Source: Lepidurus packardi
Lineage: Eukaryota; Arthropoda; Branchiopoda; Notostraca; Triopsidae
Assembly: GCA_023053545.1 (NCBI GenBank)
Contig: JAKZAN010000007.1
Coordinates: forward strand, 8,246,001-8,310,000
Direction: 5' to 3'
Length of the DNA: 64,000 nt
Below, in pieces: positions 46,180 to 58,971 of this stretch. Position numbers and translations under genes: made by a program. Each line of letters starts with the position of its first letter. Position 1 is the stretch's first letter. A model generated the notes under the pieces. It saw only the letters and a program-made list of their open reading frames with translations, was not told the origin of the DNA and ran no database searches.

Positions 46180-49100
46180 CTATACCCATTCCGTCTCGTC
46201 CACTCCTTCCATACGATCCTGTTCCAAAGCCAAATTTATCTCCAAGCGCGCACTTATAGACGCCTCCAACTAAAGTATTACAAATGCAAGAAAAACAAAA
46301 CGTTAATCAAGAAATGTACTAAAAAAAAGTAGAAAGTTTCACCTTAGCTTCCTTCTCTCTTTCCTTTCTAGTAAAGGACGAGGTGGTAGCGAACGGACTA
46401 GGCGTAGCAGTACCTTCCCCAACGCTTGGTAAACTCCCAGGTGTTTGGGTTTTCGGACTAGGAATATCTTTGTTCTGAGATTCCTTGAGCACCGAAACTG
46501 TTAAATAATACCCATTAGCCCTCAGCTTCTTACTATTTTTGCGAAAAACTTACGTGCTTGCATACTGTCAGGCTTTAGTGAAATTTTGGGAGGCTGAAAG
46601 TTCACTCCACTGAACCACTGCTGAGCTGTCATGCTAGACTCCCATAAGACGCGTGTTGGCGGGAACAGATCATCTTGGAAATATTCATTCTTGAGGGAAA
46701 AACAGTTTAAAAAGAAGCTAAACATACATAACACGAGGCAGTACTTTAACTCGAGGAACGGTGAACGCCATAGGCTCAACCGTGGTATGAGTCAAACAAA
46801 GAAAGCGAGCAAATTCTACGTCCTTGACTTGGCACACGATTTTGGGTAACAAGGCCACAGCCTGGTGGACTGTTCCACATTTGTGATGGCTTAATGGGTA
46901 TAAAAACGGTTGCTCGTCTGTCACTTCGTAACATAGCATCGTGACATCTCCCTAAAAGTCTCTCCTTTGAGCAATCTGAATTTCTTTTGCAATAAAATAA
47001 CCTTACCTTTCCAGTCAGGAACAATGTCGCACTGTCTTCATCATAAAACGGAATAAGTAAAGTTGGAGAGACATCCAAGGGGAGTGAATAAATGGCTTGG
47101 GAAATATCCGTGGCTTTATACACATAAATCAAACGCTCAGAAGTTCTAGTCCACAGAATAAGATAAACAAAATTAGATAAAAGTTAAAAAAGACAAGCAA
47201 CATATCTGCCGATAAATTAATGAAAGGGTACGTACTTCTCAAAGCCTGACACGATTAAAACTTTGCCCTCCAAGGCATAAATTATGCGAGCACCTTTGAC
47301 CCCACTCGGGCCTTTGCCCTCAGCCAACGCAACGCTGGACTCTCTGGGCGAGTAAATACGCACTTTACCATCTTTGCAGACAGTGCTGAGAAACTTTCCA
47401 CATGGGCTCCAAGCCATGCCAAAGATCTATGTATTGAAAAAAAGTCAAGAAAGTTGTAAAAAAAACTTGGACCACTAGAGCTAAACGCTGGAAGCATACC
47501 TGATCTCCATGGCCAGTCAATGTTAACTGTGGACCAGCTTCAGGGTCCTCTACAGCGACATTCCAGACACGAATAGTGAAATCTGCGGTTGCAATGGCCA
47601 CCACATCTTTCGCCAACGGATGAAAACTTATGAGAGTAATGCGATCAGTAGATCCAGGCGTTAGAATAACCCGGTCAGCCTCGCTGTTCGACGCAGTTAA
47701 ACCGCCTTCGGGTACGTTCCACAGACGGATACTACCATCTTCGCAACCTAAAATTCCCAAAACAGGCGTTAAATATACAGCAAAAGGATAATGTACAGTG
47801 GATGATCTGTTAACGAACATAACCCGTTCGAAAAATATGTTCTTTAACCGATCATCGATTTACCATTGACTTTAATTTGATTAATTCGTTCCGGAGACAA
47901 AAAATAAATAAATATAAATAGTATAAATTCTTGCTCCGTTTATTTATATGTAACACAATAACACAATATGTAATATGTAATAATATAATAATACAATATG
48001 TAATAATAATTCGGAGAATGTGTTGACAAATCTTACACATAGCATCGCTACTTGTGTTTGTTCTGTGCAACACGTTCTTTTATTTAGTGACAGACGGGTG
48101 TAATGTATCCCGCTGTCAAATTTCGCGAACTTTTTTTTTCAGCTAATGGAGTGAAAGAAAATACAAGTTTTACCTAACCTAAGCTAACGCAACCTAATTC
48201 ATTTTCAATGCAACTAACAATTGTCAACTCGAGTGACACCTGTTTGTCATTCTTCGGGATAACGCTTTGCAACAATATGACATACTAGTGTCACGTTTTA
48301 CCTCAGGTTAAAAACCCGGAGACCGTGTTGGTTCTGTTAGGTGTTTGTTATCCGACCATAAAAATGCGCAAAAAAGTGTTCGTTATCCGATTTGTTCGTT
48401 AATCGACCACCCACTGTATATGCACATGCACTTACCAACAAGGAGTCGACTGCCATCAAAGGGATCCCAAGCAAAATCCAGCACTTTGCAAGTGTTGAAG
48501 AGCGCGGGAAGTGTGCCATCAGGTAAGCGACCACTTTTACTTAGCTCCAGAATCGCAATTTTCCCACCAGGTCCTGACAGAGGCACGGCCACTCTTTCGG
48601 CGTTACCTAAATATTGCCAAGATGCTTACTTAGGTAAAAGAATTAGACTAGGTAAGACTCCGAACCTTGGAATCCATTGCATTCTGCTGGAAGGGACTGA
48701 TCCAAGCCGCGAATATTTTCAATATGTGTCGGTTTGGGCATCAAAGTACCGTGCAGGTGACGGTACTTGGAAACGCGTCCAAAAAGCCTAGTAGACCGTT
48801 TAGGTATGGGCGAAACTCCTTGGTTACCACTGTCCACGTTATCCTGCACGGAATTCATGCGCGCTTGGAAGATTTGCCTTCGCTGGGCTGTCGTAGGTGC
48901 TCGCAGGAGCACGTCCTCTTCGTCTGACTTCTTTTCGCTCATTACGGCACCGTTTAAACCCAACTTGGATGCTCTGTCACTGTCACTACGCTTCAAAGGC
49001 AGCGGAACTGGAGCAGGCGACTCGAAAACGTTGTCAGGGCCGCTTTCAACCGGTTGAGAAGTTGTTCGTAAGGAGACGGATCGTCGTACTGGGACCGGAC

Positions 49101-51242
49101 GAGCACTCGTGTCTTCCTGAGTCTGGACTGCGGAAGTGTTTGGTTTGCCGGAAGGGTTTACGGATGGCTGAGGTCACAAAGTGCGCGTTAATAATTAACC
49201 AAATGAGGACTACAATAAATACCCGAGGTTGAACGACAGGTTTAATGTCTTCGCAAGAGGAATTTCGGCTTCTCGGCGCCGGTTTAGGGGGTCCTGCTGC
49301 AGTTGTTGGGAAATTGAACGCACTGGCAGGGCGAGTCTGAACGTCTTTCACTGGCTTGTTGTTAGGTTTTGGCAAGGGCTCTTCCTTTCTGTCAGATAAA
49401 GGACCCCGCATAATCTGAAAACCGGTAGCAAGTTACTTAAAGAGTTGCTAGGGAAACTAAGGAGATTACAATGAGGGGTTTATCTGTCCAATGAACAGGG
49501 TCCAAGTTGATTTTTGGCACTGATGCAGATTGCCCAGCGTGCCATTGCGATGCATACAAAGCTGGGGCGTAACCATTGGTCTCAGGGTAAATGTCAGCAT
49601 GGAACTCACGGTAAGACTAAAAAAAAAGTAAAATGAAATAAAATTAGGAACAGCTGTCACAGTGGGAAATGGGAAATTCGCCACTCCTACCTTCCTGGGC
49701 ACAATATAAGATATAGGAACGATCCCATTTGCTGTCAGTTGCAGAATGCGATTTACTTCCCCTTCCATGACTTTCATAGCTCGTTTGGGTACCAGACAAG
49801 CTCCCTTGCTTTGTTGGCCGGTGTGTTTGATACCTTCTGTTAAGATTGGGTCTCTGTCGTTCACTTCGTAATAATTGATCGTATTGTCGGCTTTGCCAGC
49901 CAAAAATAGCATTTGAGTATCATTGTCAAACAAGGGCACGAGGACCCTAAACGCAGCCAAGGGAAACGTGAGGAAAACTAATTACGTGATTACGTGAGAA
50001 TTTACCCAGTAGAACTGTCAAAAACAAGAGAAAACTCGACTTGGGAAAACTTTCGAACGTCTCTTACATGCACTTGGCGCTGACGGCTCTATAAAAATAA
50101 AAATGTGATAATAATGAGCATAAAAAAAATAAAAGCAGTCTTTTATCATTACCGCATCAAAGCCAGACGTCAAAACCCGATTAGAATCGCCAAGATACTG
50201 TGCCAAAGCTTCCCGATTAGACGTATGGCCTTCTGCCGTTTGGCAAACTTTGTTGGCTCGGGGATCAATCAAACGCACTTGGCGATCACGGCAGCAAGTG
50301 AGCAAAGTACTGCCGTCTGCTTTCCAGCTAATGCTATATATCACATCGTCATGTTCACAAACACCTGCAGGAAAACGCGTGTAAACAAAAATCACAGTAA
50401 TTAAAACATCCCAAGAGGCTTTTTAGTTCACAATCATACTTGCTAATTCCTTCTGATAAAGAACATCCCACAGTGTAACCAATGAGCCGGATGTGGTGGA
50501 TAAAAGGAAATCAGCAGTCGGATGGAAAACGACGTTTTCCACACGCTTCTGAGGCCGAGATAAGGTGCAGGCTGGGGTGGTCAGCGGCTCTTTGAGCCCC
50601 TCAGCCGGGATGTTCCATAACTTAACCTACACGACACGCGAATTCACTGTTTTACTCAACTGTGGAGCCAAATACAAGTACAAACCAAAGCATCTTGTGA
50701 GCCTGTGGCTAAAAGAGCGTCATCAAATGGCGAAAAATCAAAGTCCGTAACCAGATCAGAATGAGCATGCAGTAATGGCAAATCTTTCGGTTTTCTTCCG
50801 GTATCATTTAATGGAAGCACACATAGGTTACTACCTGCAAACAAAAACAAAGTTAGTAACGCTTAGATAAGCACAATTTAATTAAACAAGGAAACCGGAA
50901 GTCCAGACTGTCCTTTAATGGCCAAAGACTAACCGAAGGCCGAAGTTTAATTCAAGGGCAATTTTTTTAAACGTTGTTAGTAAAACGTTAAAAAAGTTCA
51001 GTGGTTTTGAAGTAGATAAAAATGCCCTCTGCATACCATAGCTTTTCATAAAGAAACTCCCGTCTTGCTCCTTCATTCTTACCACTATTATCCACATTAA
51101 AAGCCATAAAAGATGCTGAAGCTTTGATAAGCTGCCCATTAACTTGGTAGGATCCCACATTAACTTCCCGGACCCATTCCTCAGGTTTGGGCACCTTGGG
51201 AGCGGCATTCTTGTACTTGGAAGCTTTGAAGCGCCACGACAT
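46180..51242 (-). CDS. CORO7: Coronin-7 / POD1 (double coronin WD40 protein)
   Basis: Tandem coronin acting in actin organisation and Golgi traffic. Minus-strand exons: 51242-51083, 50834-50686, 50626-50440, 50364-50153, 50088-50006, 49946-49691, 49616-49470, 49414-49223, 49167-48666, 48606-48436, 47747-47500, 47426-47236, 47145-47007, 46951-46745, 46689-46554, 46497-46343, 46269-46180; 3225 nt, 1074 residues, phases all matching. The first coronin propeller starts SWRFKASKYKNAAPK and includes HSDLVTDFDFSPFDDALLAT; a long Ser/Pro-rich linker (about 400-600) follows; the second propeller starts RVSKYRHLHGT and includes LDFAWDPFDGSRLL. The C-terminus (MEGVDETEW) matches the acidic Trp-containing tail of coronin-7. 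Human CORO7 is 925 residues, the difference being mostly linker. Intron 10 carries a Tigger-like MITE. Confidence 0.95.
47796..48416. mobile_element. Tigger/pogo-like MITE in CORO7 intron 10
   Basis: 621 bp with inverted ends CAGTGGATGATCTGTTAACG (left) and CAGTGGGTGGTCGATTAACG (right, reverse-complemented), flanked by TA on both sides. No transposase frame. It explains why this intron (688 nt) is over ten times longer than most others in the gene. Confidence 0.85.
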
Positions 51243-51552
51243 CCTACAGTGTGAAAAATTAGTGTTATTATCCCTTAGTACGTGTTGATTAATTACCTAA
51301 GGTTAAATAGAAACTGTCACTAGTATAAAAGAACACCCGCGTTTCAGACCAAATTCTCACACAAAGACAGAAGAAGACAAACTCTACTCACTAGAACACC
51401 ACACCCCTTTGTTGTCGCATAGCAAGCCGAACCGAAGCCGAGTTGAGGCTTCCATGGCAACCTACCCGCGCACTACAAAACAAACCGAGTCCATCGAATC
51501 TTTTTTTGCCCTGTTCATATTACGCTAATTCATTGTTAAGCTTGACAATACA
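51243..51552. promoter_or_regulatory. Shared CORO7/RABL2 bidirectional promoter region
   Basis: Only 310 bp separate the start codons of two divergently transcribed genes, so both promoters and 5' UTRs must lie here or in early introns. No TATA box is obvious at a fixed distance from either gene. Confidence 0.6.
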
Positions 51553-52464
51553 ATGAGCGAAAGTGAGGATCTGGAAATCAATTATGATTCAACAACCAAA
51601 GATGGAGAATTGGCTGTTAAGGTTATTTGCCTGGGTGACAGTGCTGTTGGGAAATCGAAGTGAGTATATCCTAGCAAAGTTCGCTCGCATTGGACAAACT
51701 GCCCTTTTACTTTATTTTTATTCCCCCGTTCCCGGATATTTGTTACCCAAAGGGATACTTTTTACTTACAGACTTGTGGAGCGGTTTTTAATGGATGGTT
51801 ACAAGCCGCAGCAACTTTCCACATACGCATTGACGCTATACCGGTACCGAACCAAAGTCGGTGGCCAACCTGTCCTTGTAGGTAATTTATAACGACCAAG
51901 AACTGAACTTGGCAGTATACATAAATTTTGCGGCTGTTGGCGACAGACTTTTGGGATACAGCCGGTCAAGAACGTTTCCAGTCCATGCACGCCTCTTATT
52001 ACCATCAGGCTCACGCTGCCATTCTTGTCTTCGATGGACTTCGCAAAGTGACGTATAAAAATTTAAGTCGCTGGTATGAGGAGCTGCGACAGCACCGGCC
52101 CGATATTCCTTGTTACTGCGCGGTTAATAAAATTGACGGTATATTCACTAGTCATTATAATAATACTTAGACAAGCAATACCTTTTTGTCTGTTTTAGCC
52201 AATTTGGAAGTGACGAGTAAAACGTTTGCATTCCCTCAAAAACATAACATTCCATTACACTATGTCTCAGCTTCAGACGGAACAAACGTCGTCAAGGTAT
52301 ACTTTCCGTATTAATGTAAAGTATCACAAAAGCCACGAGTACTAATTGGCCGGCTTGGTTAGTTATTCAAGGAAGCTATTCAGGGAGCTGTGCGCTATAA
52401 GAAAAACCCTACGGATTTTAACGACCAAGTTTTAGAGGAACTGGAAGCTTTACCGTTAGCTTGA
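51553..52464 (+). CDS. RABL2: RABL2 small GTPase
   Basis: Rab-like GTPase that works with the intraflagellar transport machinery at the base of cilia and sperm flagella. Exons: 51553-51659, 51772-51881, 51947-52138, 52199-52296, 52363-52464; 609 nt, 202 residues (human about 228, longer only at the C-terminus). Visible motifs: P-loop GDSAVGKSK, FLMDGYKPQQLSTYALTLY in the switch I region, DFWDTAGQERFQSMHASYYH (switch II), NKID guanine-binding motif, VSASDGTNVVKLF. No C-terminal prenylation cysteines, as usual for RABL2. Presence of this gene suggests the organism has cilia or flagellated sperm. Confidence 0.95.
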
Positions 52465-53661
52465 CGCTGAAAAGGAAAATCTCACTTGTTCGAGAGCTAC
52501 AACGAATTAAATTCAGTGATCTCTCTACTTCATCTCATTTTTTTTTCATCCTTTACGATTATGCAATTAGTAATGTCTAGTTAAAAGGATGTGTACAAGA
52601 AAAAGAGGCAAAAACACAGTTTACCTAATAATATTCCTTCTTGTTCTTTCTAGAAGTCATAAAGTAAAACGTTGTACACGGACAATAAAACGTGCGGGCA
52701 TAACGCCGGTTTTTCTTGTTATTTCACTATTGACACTGTGTGCATGTTGCGGGAACTTAGTACATCATTGCTTTTCAGATTGGCCCAAAATGGCAGCCCC
52801 CACAATTTCGTTCTCCGAAATAAGGCTGCAGGAGATGACAGGGAATATGAATTCCAAGGAAAACCAATGAATAATAATAATAACAAGAAAAGAAAGGGAA
52901 ACAAGAAAAGGCAAAAGATGATTCTTACAAGGTGTCGGGATTGCGCATGTCGGCAGAACCGAAATTTGAACTTAAAATAAATAAACTATCCTGGTGCAAA
53001 GACTAGCCACTGCACACCAATCAGCAAAAAGGTTTGTCTTTGGTAACGACATAATCCTAGCAACGCGTATACACAAACGGCCAACACTCTAATTAAAAAA
53101 TTTAATGAATATGCGTTAGTTGTTCCGACTTGGTTTTTTTTTTCGCAAAGAACGGTAACAATGACATGGTTCCACAGTTGTTTTTTTCTCCGCTCCCGAC
53201 TAGGCCGCCGTACCAGGTTATCGCAGAAAAGAAAAGAAAAACAAACAAACAACCCAAAAAGAAAAAAAGAGAAGGATATTACAGTCATTATATCACGCCC
53301 AGGGTAGAAGCTTAGATAGAATTATGTACAAATATTATTTTCTGCGCACTCTATAACAAAAAGGTACACTTCGTAACGTAAGCACTAGGATCTTACTGCG
53401 GTACTCTACATATTGCTGTCGCATGTATCACACACTTAGTATATTTATATTTATAGATCCCCCCACGTTAGTTTCGCCACCTCTGCTTCTAATGTCTGTT
53501 CTGTTTTGCGTATCACATCACATGCAACTCGTCAAAACTATTCCCGCCAGCCCAGTCTGGTAACCTCTTTGACAAGGGCAAACCGCCGATGAAACTGTTT
53601 TGTCTCCTCTGCAGCAAACTGTTCCTGCTTAGCCACTCAAATGTCCGTTGGTTGGTTTTTC
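52465..53661. other. Intergenic region with 3' UTRs
   Basis: Lies between the convergent RABL2 (+) and LMO (-) genes. An AATAAA on + at 52684-52689 may end RABL2 transcripts. Open frames here are basic and low complexity (AAC/AAG-rich) and not convincing. Confidence 0.5.
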
Positions 53662-56600
53662 TTAGCCATCAAATAAATCTGAATCCGGACTTCCATAGCC
53701 ACTTGACGAGGCGTCATCGCCAGGTGATCCATGTTTAGGAGCGTGACCCGCTGGTCCGTGGGGTTGTCCCAGTCTCGGTTGTCCAGGATGCTGCGCGTGG
53801 AAGGAGGATTCCGATCCCTGATGACATGGTTCACTTAGATGCGAGGCAGTGTGGGGAGGTGCCATGTTGGTCGGCCCAAGAGGCTGTGATTGCTGCTGTG
53901 TCGACATGGGTCCAGGGCGGGCTGGAGAGGGGGTCATGTACCGGCCTTGCCCAGCATTAAACGGTGGCCGGGGCCCTGGTCCGGACTGGGCGTGGTTAGG
54001 GTGGACGCTGACGGCGTTGGTGTTAGGGCCAAGTGTCGCGGTTGAGGGGAGCATCCCTTCTCCTGGCTGCTAAGAAAATGAAACAAATCGAATAAAAAGA
54101 ACCATCATTAAATCTGTTATTTTCTTTTTGAATGTTAACTACGCATTATAGCTTTAACTTTCTAAGGTCCTTTAATTTTTTTTTTATTTCCAACTCTCTA
54201 AAACGGCTCTAAAAAATGAAGGAAACAAGACTCGAGTCATCAAAGTCCATAAGAGAAGAGCGATTTTATGTCCCAGTAATATTATTAATATTAATCATAA
54301 TAATAATAATAATATATCTTCATCACAGGTAAGGGGATGGAATGCAACAGGAAGCGTTTTTCTGATGCGTCTAATTAAGTGAACTCGATCTGACACAAGA
54401 CGATAATGGAGGCAACAAACGATAAGGAGTTGAAGCAGCAGAGCAACAGCTCCCCTTCCCCTTACCTGTAAATCACTGACTTGCCTTCGGATATGAGCCA
54501 AACTAGACGGGTTGTATGTCATATTGGCAAATACGAGTCTCTCTTCGTAATCGTACTCGCAGAGAATTTTGTTGTCGCATAAGTAAAAGCGGTCACCCAC
54601 ACAAAACCTAAACAAAAAAAAATACCCTAAATAAATCGGGCTTTTTTTCTCCCCTCCGCTCGGGCCTTTTCTTTCTTTCTTTTTTTATTATTTCTGTGCT
54701 CGTGTTTTTCTTGGCGATAGGGGTATAGTTACCTATGATTGCACTGTTGACAGGCAAAGCACTCCAAATGGTACACATTGCTCTTCGCTCGCATGACCAT
54801 CTCAAAGGCGGGGATGACTTTACTGCAGGCGGCGCAGTACCCGGTTGTGCCAAATAATCTGTTAAAAAAGTAAAAAAAAAAAACATGGGTGAAAGAAAAA
54901 TTCGTGTCATGTTGAGTAATTTAGTAAGCAGTGCCTCCTCAAAAATAAAACTAAATTAAATTGAAAAGAAAAAGATGAAAAAGAACTAAAAATGTTGTGC
55001 CAATGTCAATTGTTGTCTTTTGGGAATACACGTACTGAAAGTACTAAAGCTGTTGTTTGCTAGTTTGCTTCTGGGTCCAACTTGGAGAAATGATGAGCAC
55101 GGCATTTTGCTCCTTACTGATACTCTTTACTACAACTGCCTTTCCTAACTCTCTTTCTCTCTGTCTGGCTCTGTCTTCCATTCTCTTTTTCCTCTCCGTT
55201 GCTCTCCATGCGATCTAATCAAATTCTCATAAGGGACGTCGCGACTCGGTCTCGGCCATATTTCCCATGGCCTCATAACGGGGCGACAGCCGGCAAGTTC
55301 CTTTCAAACAGCCGTGAAATGAGATGGGCTTTTAGAGGGTTCAACGCACATGGGAAACATTAATCCTTCCAGCATCTCTCAACGCGGGAGTTTTGAAAAG
55401 GAAACTAAACAAAAAAGGGCAGAAAAAAACAGTGCACAGGGGGTTATTGAATACAACAAAACAAACTGTGATTTGGTTAACGCCGTCTCTAGTGTGAAAC
55501 CTCTACCAGGTTATTAAAAATGTACAAAAAAAAAAAAAAATCCCAAAAAACTTGTATTAGTTTTGCCCAGTCTTTGCCTTCAGCGGTGAAATGTCTGTCA
55601 CCAACTGCGACAATATGGAAAAGCCGAAACTCAAACGCTTTCCCAACTATTCCTCTGCAATTTCGCACGTCGGGATCACTAGCCAACAGCGGACTTGGCT
55701 TGGTGATAAAGGGCACATATACACAGCCCTCAGTTTCGCCCATGCTCTAAGCTGAGCTTGTCTCTCTTCACTCTTCATTATAAAATGTCCATCTACGCCT
55801 TCATTAAGATGTCTCGCAAGTCTCGCGTTCTAATAGGCCCCTGTTCGCACTTCCTCTTGTACTACACATTAATGAAGGGTGGGGTGCTAAGGGGGGAGTC
55901 AAATTTTTCTCTTCTTCCTCCCCCGTCCATACATTCTATTTTGAAAATCTTGAAATATTTCATTTCATTTCAAGAAATTTCATTTCGAAATATCGAAGAA
56001 AAAATATACTTTTGTTTACCTTAAATAGTCCCGCTTGCACAATACCAAATTGGCACGTGTGTACAAAGTCGAACCCACTTCCCCCAAGCGGCAATCGCAG
56101 CAACCGCATTTCAGGCAGTCTTCGTGCCAAAACAGATCCAACGCCTTAAAAATAAAATCATAAATCAAATTAAAAGAAAAGAAAAGTGATCAAGATGTAA
56201 ATGTGACAAAAGATCTATTGTTATGTTTTATAAATAGGATTTATGTTTTATGATAAATAGGATTAAATCTTTAGAATAAGTCTTTGTGTAATTCCACATT
56301 AAGAATCCCGGATGCGCGTCAAAACATAAACAATGTCCCAGTACCCTCTAGCGGTCATCTTATAACACAGTTTTGGAAAACACCACAATCTATTATAAAT
56401 ATAAATTGGATGAAGATGTATAGTACAATATAAATTACATTGCAATTGGAATACCACAGAAGGGGGTGGGGATCTGATGTTTAACTCGGATTCGGCCAGA
56501 GGTAAATTGTCGGAGCAGAAAAAGGCAATCTCTCTCTTTTTTCGGATACATGCAAATGAGTGCCCCTGCTCAACTTTAGTTCGCTGGCTAAGTTCCCCTT

Positions 56601-57676
56601 CTGGTGGTAATCTGTAATGTGATCGCGCTGTGATAGCAGCCAACGGTTGGAATACCGAAAACCCAAAGCGAGGGGAGAAAGAGCTCCAAAGGCATGGCAA
56701 GGATTCGCATATCCCCCTTTTGCAAGAACTCTCGGTAATGAGAACTCGTGTGTGCCACGTAATTAAACTAGCAGCGAACCTCACAGGCTGCCAGCCAGCT
56801 CACAAGATGAGGGGCAGCACATTAACTTAGTAGCGAACAAGAAAAAAAAAATGCGCTCGTTTGTGTCATACAAAAATAGAATGCGGGAGCTCCAAGCTCC
56901 ACCAAGTTGTTATCTGCTATCTAATTACTGGAGGAATTCCGTGCCACACCTTCCGTCTCCATTCCATCTCCCATTTTCTTTTCAAGGCTTCTCCTATCCA
57001 ATCATACCAATGTATGCAAAAAAAAAGGCTTGGAGTGGTTATAACTAATATGTGTATCACTCCAAACTTGAGAATTATTGCTTATTGCCACGACAAAAAA
57101 AAACGATATTACAACATCTTTTGAAACCCGTATCAATGTTTTCCTAATCACTCTAAATGCAAAACAGGCTTCAATAAAAAAAGAGATACATAAATAAAAC
57201 TAAATAAAAATACATAAATAAAATTATCATACATAAAATTAACGCACTTTTCATATTATTTCTGTTATTTTATTCTTATTCTGTTATTTTATTCTTTTAC
57301 GCTTTTCATATTATTTCTGTTATTTTATTCTTGTTCTGTAATTTTATTCTTGTTATTGTTGTTATTCTTATATTTTTAAAAATTACCTGCAACATGTATC
57401 TATCTCGGATGGTTTTCCCGCAACCAGCGCAATCCCGTAACGGTCCTGAGCTCGTAGTCGTAAGGGCAGAAGCGGCTCCTGGTCCCGCCGCTGACCCTTG
57501 ACTATGGCTGGACTGCCCTTGGCCTTGGTGCTGCGACCCTTGCCCATTCATGCCATGAATGGCGGCGGGATGGTCCAAATCGGTGCCTATCATGGCATTG
57601 CCGTTCTGGTGAACCGTGATGGGAGCCACAGCCCGGGGAGGCGAAGGGCGTCGTACGGCACTGTCCACATCCAAGC
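53662..57676 (-). CDS. LMO: LIM-only protein, LMO1-3/Beadex type (5' end not found)
   Basis: Nuclear adaptor with two tandem LIM zinc-finger domains that bridges LDB/Chip and transcription factors. Minus-strand exons: 57676-57387, 56144-56020, 54858-54733, 54607-54466, 54069-53662 (363 codons including the stop). LIM1: [14 protein letters not shown] + [20 protein letters not shown]...[11 protein letters not shown]2: [20 protein letters not shown] + [19 protein letters not shown]... ending LCEYDYEER. Both closely match vertebrate LMO1 (RLFGTTGNCAACSKLIPAFE). A Gly/Gln/His-rich region precedes LIM1, and an exon of 135 Pro/Gln/Gly/Ser-rich codons follows LIM2. The first listed exon needs one base from an upstream exon that I could not place; an internal ATG (MIGTDLDHP) is an alternative start. 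Confidence 0.9.
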
Positions 57677-58842
57677 CTGCACACACAAACATACAACAAA
57701 TAAGGATACAGAAAACTAATTTAAGGAAACGCACGGGCATTAACAAACCCAAACGGGGCAATGTTTTTAATTAAGACGGAGAAAAGTTGATGGGAAAGCA
57801 AACACACTCACACACACACAGAGAGAGCGTTTTTTCCATACATAGGTTGAAAGAATGACAGAAAAAAAGGGGTGAGGTGGGGTGGGAGAGAAAAGGGCAG
57901 AGGAAGGAGCGAGCATTGTGACGTTAATTGATGGGACCTCGCTGGAAATGTTGATAAGACTCTTAATTGGCTCTTTTCGGTGGCGGTTGGGGCCAAGCCT
58001 TTTATTTTTTTGCCTTTCTAAACCCCGGCAGTTTGCTATATGGTAAAAGCAGGCCGAAAAGCGAGCTAAAAGCAAGGGCAAAAGTTACTACAACAATGGC
58101 GTGGAGGGTAAACACAATAGAAAAAAAAAGAAAAAAAAAATCCATCGAAGGAACCAATCCTTTCCGAGATTTTTCTTCCTCCAAACTTGCACCTCTTTCC
58201 ATCTTTTAAGACCCGAAAAAGCTGGTGCATTTAGGAGTGCTAACGAAGTTTTAGCCTCCTAGAGATGCCAAACTTTTTTTTAACTTTTTTTTTTTTTTTA
58301 CCTTCCAAGAGAGGCATAGATACTTTTCGTTTTTTGTTCTGGGGACACGTCAGTTCATTCCCACTCCTTTAAAAGGAGGGTTGCATTGATTGGTTCGCTT
58401 AACAAACTAATAGGGCCTCCTTAATGAAGGATGCGATGAGGTTTTTTCAGCCTGTTCTTGCATGCACAAAGTGTGTGACACTGTGCCATGCAAAAGCACT
58501 GCTCAGCCTTTATAGTCAGAGAGGAATCGAAACGAGGCAAACACACATACACACACACAAGCATAGACAGAGAGAGAGAGCAGCAGCCTGGTGAAGCTGA
58601 GAAGCACATGTGAATCCTTAAGAGGATCAAGAAGTGCTAGGCACCCATCACAAAGGAGGAAGGAGAGGGACTCAAAAGTCCCTCGCAATTCTCTCTTCTT
58701 TTTCTGCCTTTAGAGTTTGGCCCCCCTCTAATGAGCAAGATCTGGTCCACTAAAAAGGGAGGAACTGCATCAAGTTTCTGCCTTGGCTGCAGCAAAGCCA
58801 ATTAACTTTTTTGATAACTTTTCTGCGTATAAGGCCAGCTGC
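57677..58842. other. Upstream/intron sequence of LMO
   Basis: No exon recognised. It holds CA/GA microsatellites (about 57803-57828 and 58538-58582) and T-rich tracts. The missing LMO 5' exon should lie to the right of 57677, in this region or further on. Confidence 0.45.
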
Positions 58843-58971
58843 TCACTTTACTCGCTCCACCAAAGCTTCAGAGTCAAAAGCGTTAAAAGCAGCCAAATAC
58901 AATTCCTTGTCAGTTGCTGAACCTTTTGGCCCGCCCAGCACCCAGTACTTATAGCACTGGTTCCATTTCCT
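58843..58971 (-). pseudogene. Coding-like terminal exon of unknown gene
   Basis: After an ATTAG acceptor on the minus strand, 43 codons read KWNQCYKYWVLGGPKGSATD and continue with ELYLAAFNAFDSEALVERVK before a TGA. Composition looks like a real protein C-terminus. I do not recognise the family and found no upstream exon, so it may be a gene fragment or processed remnant. Confidence 0.3.
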
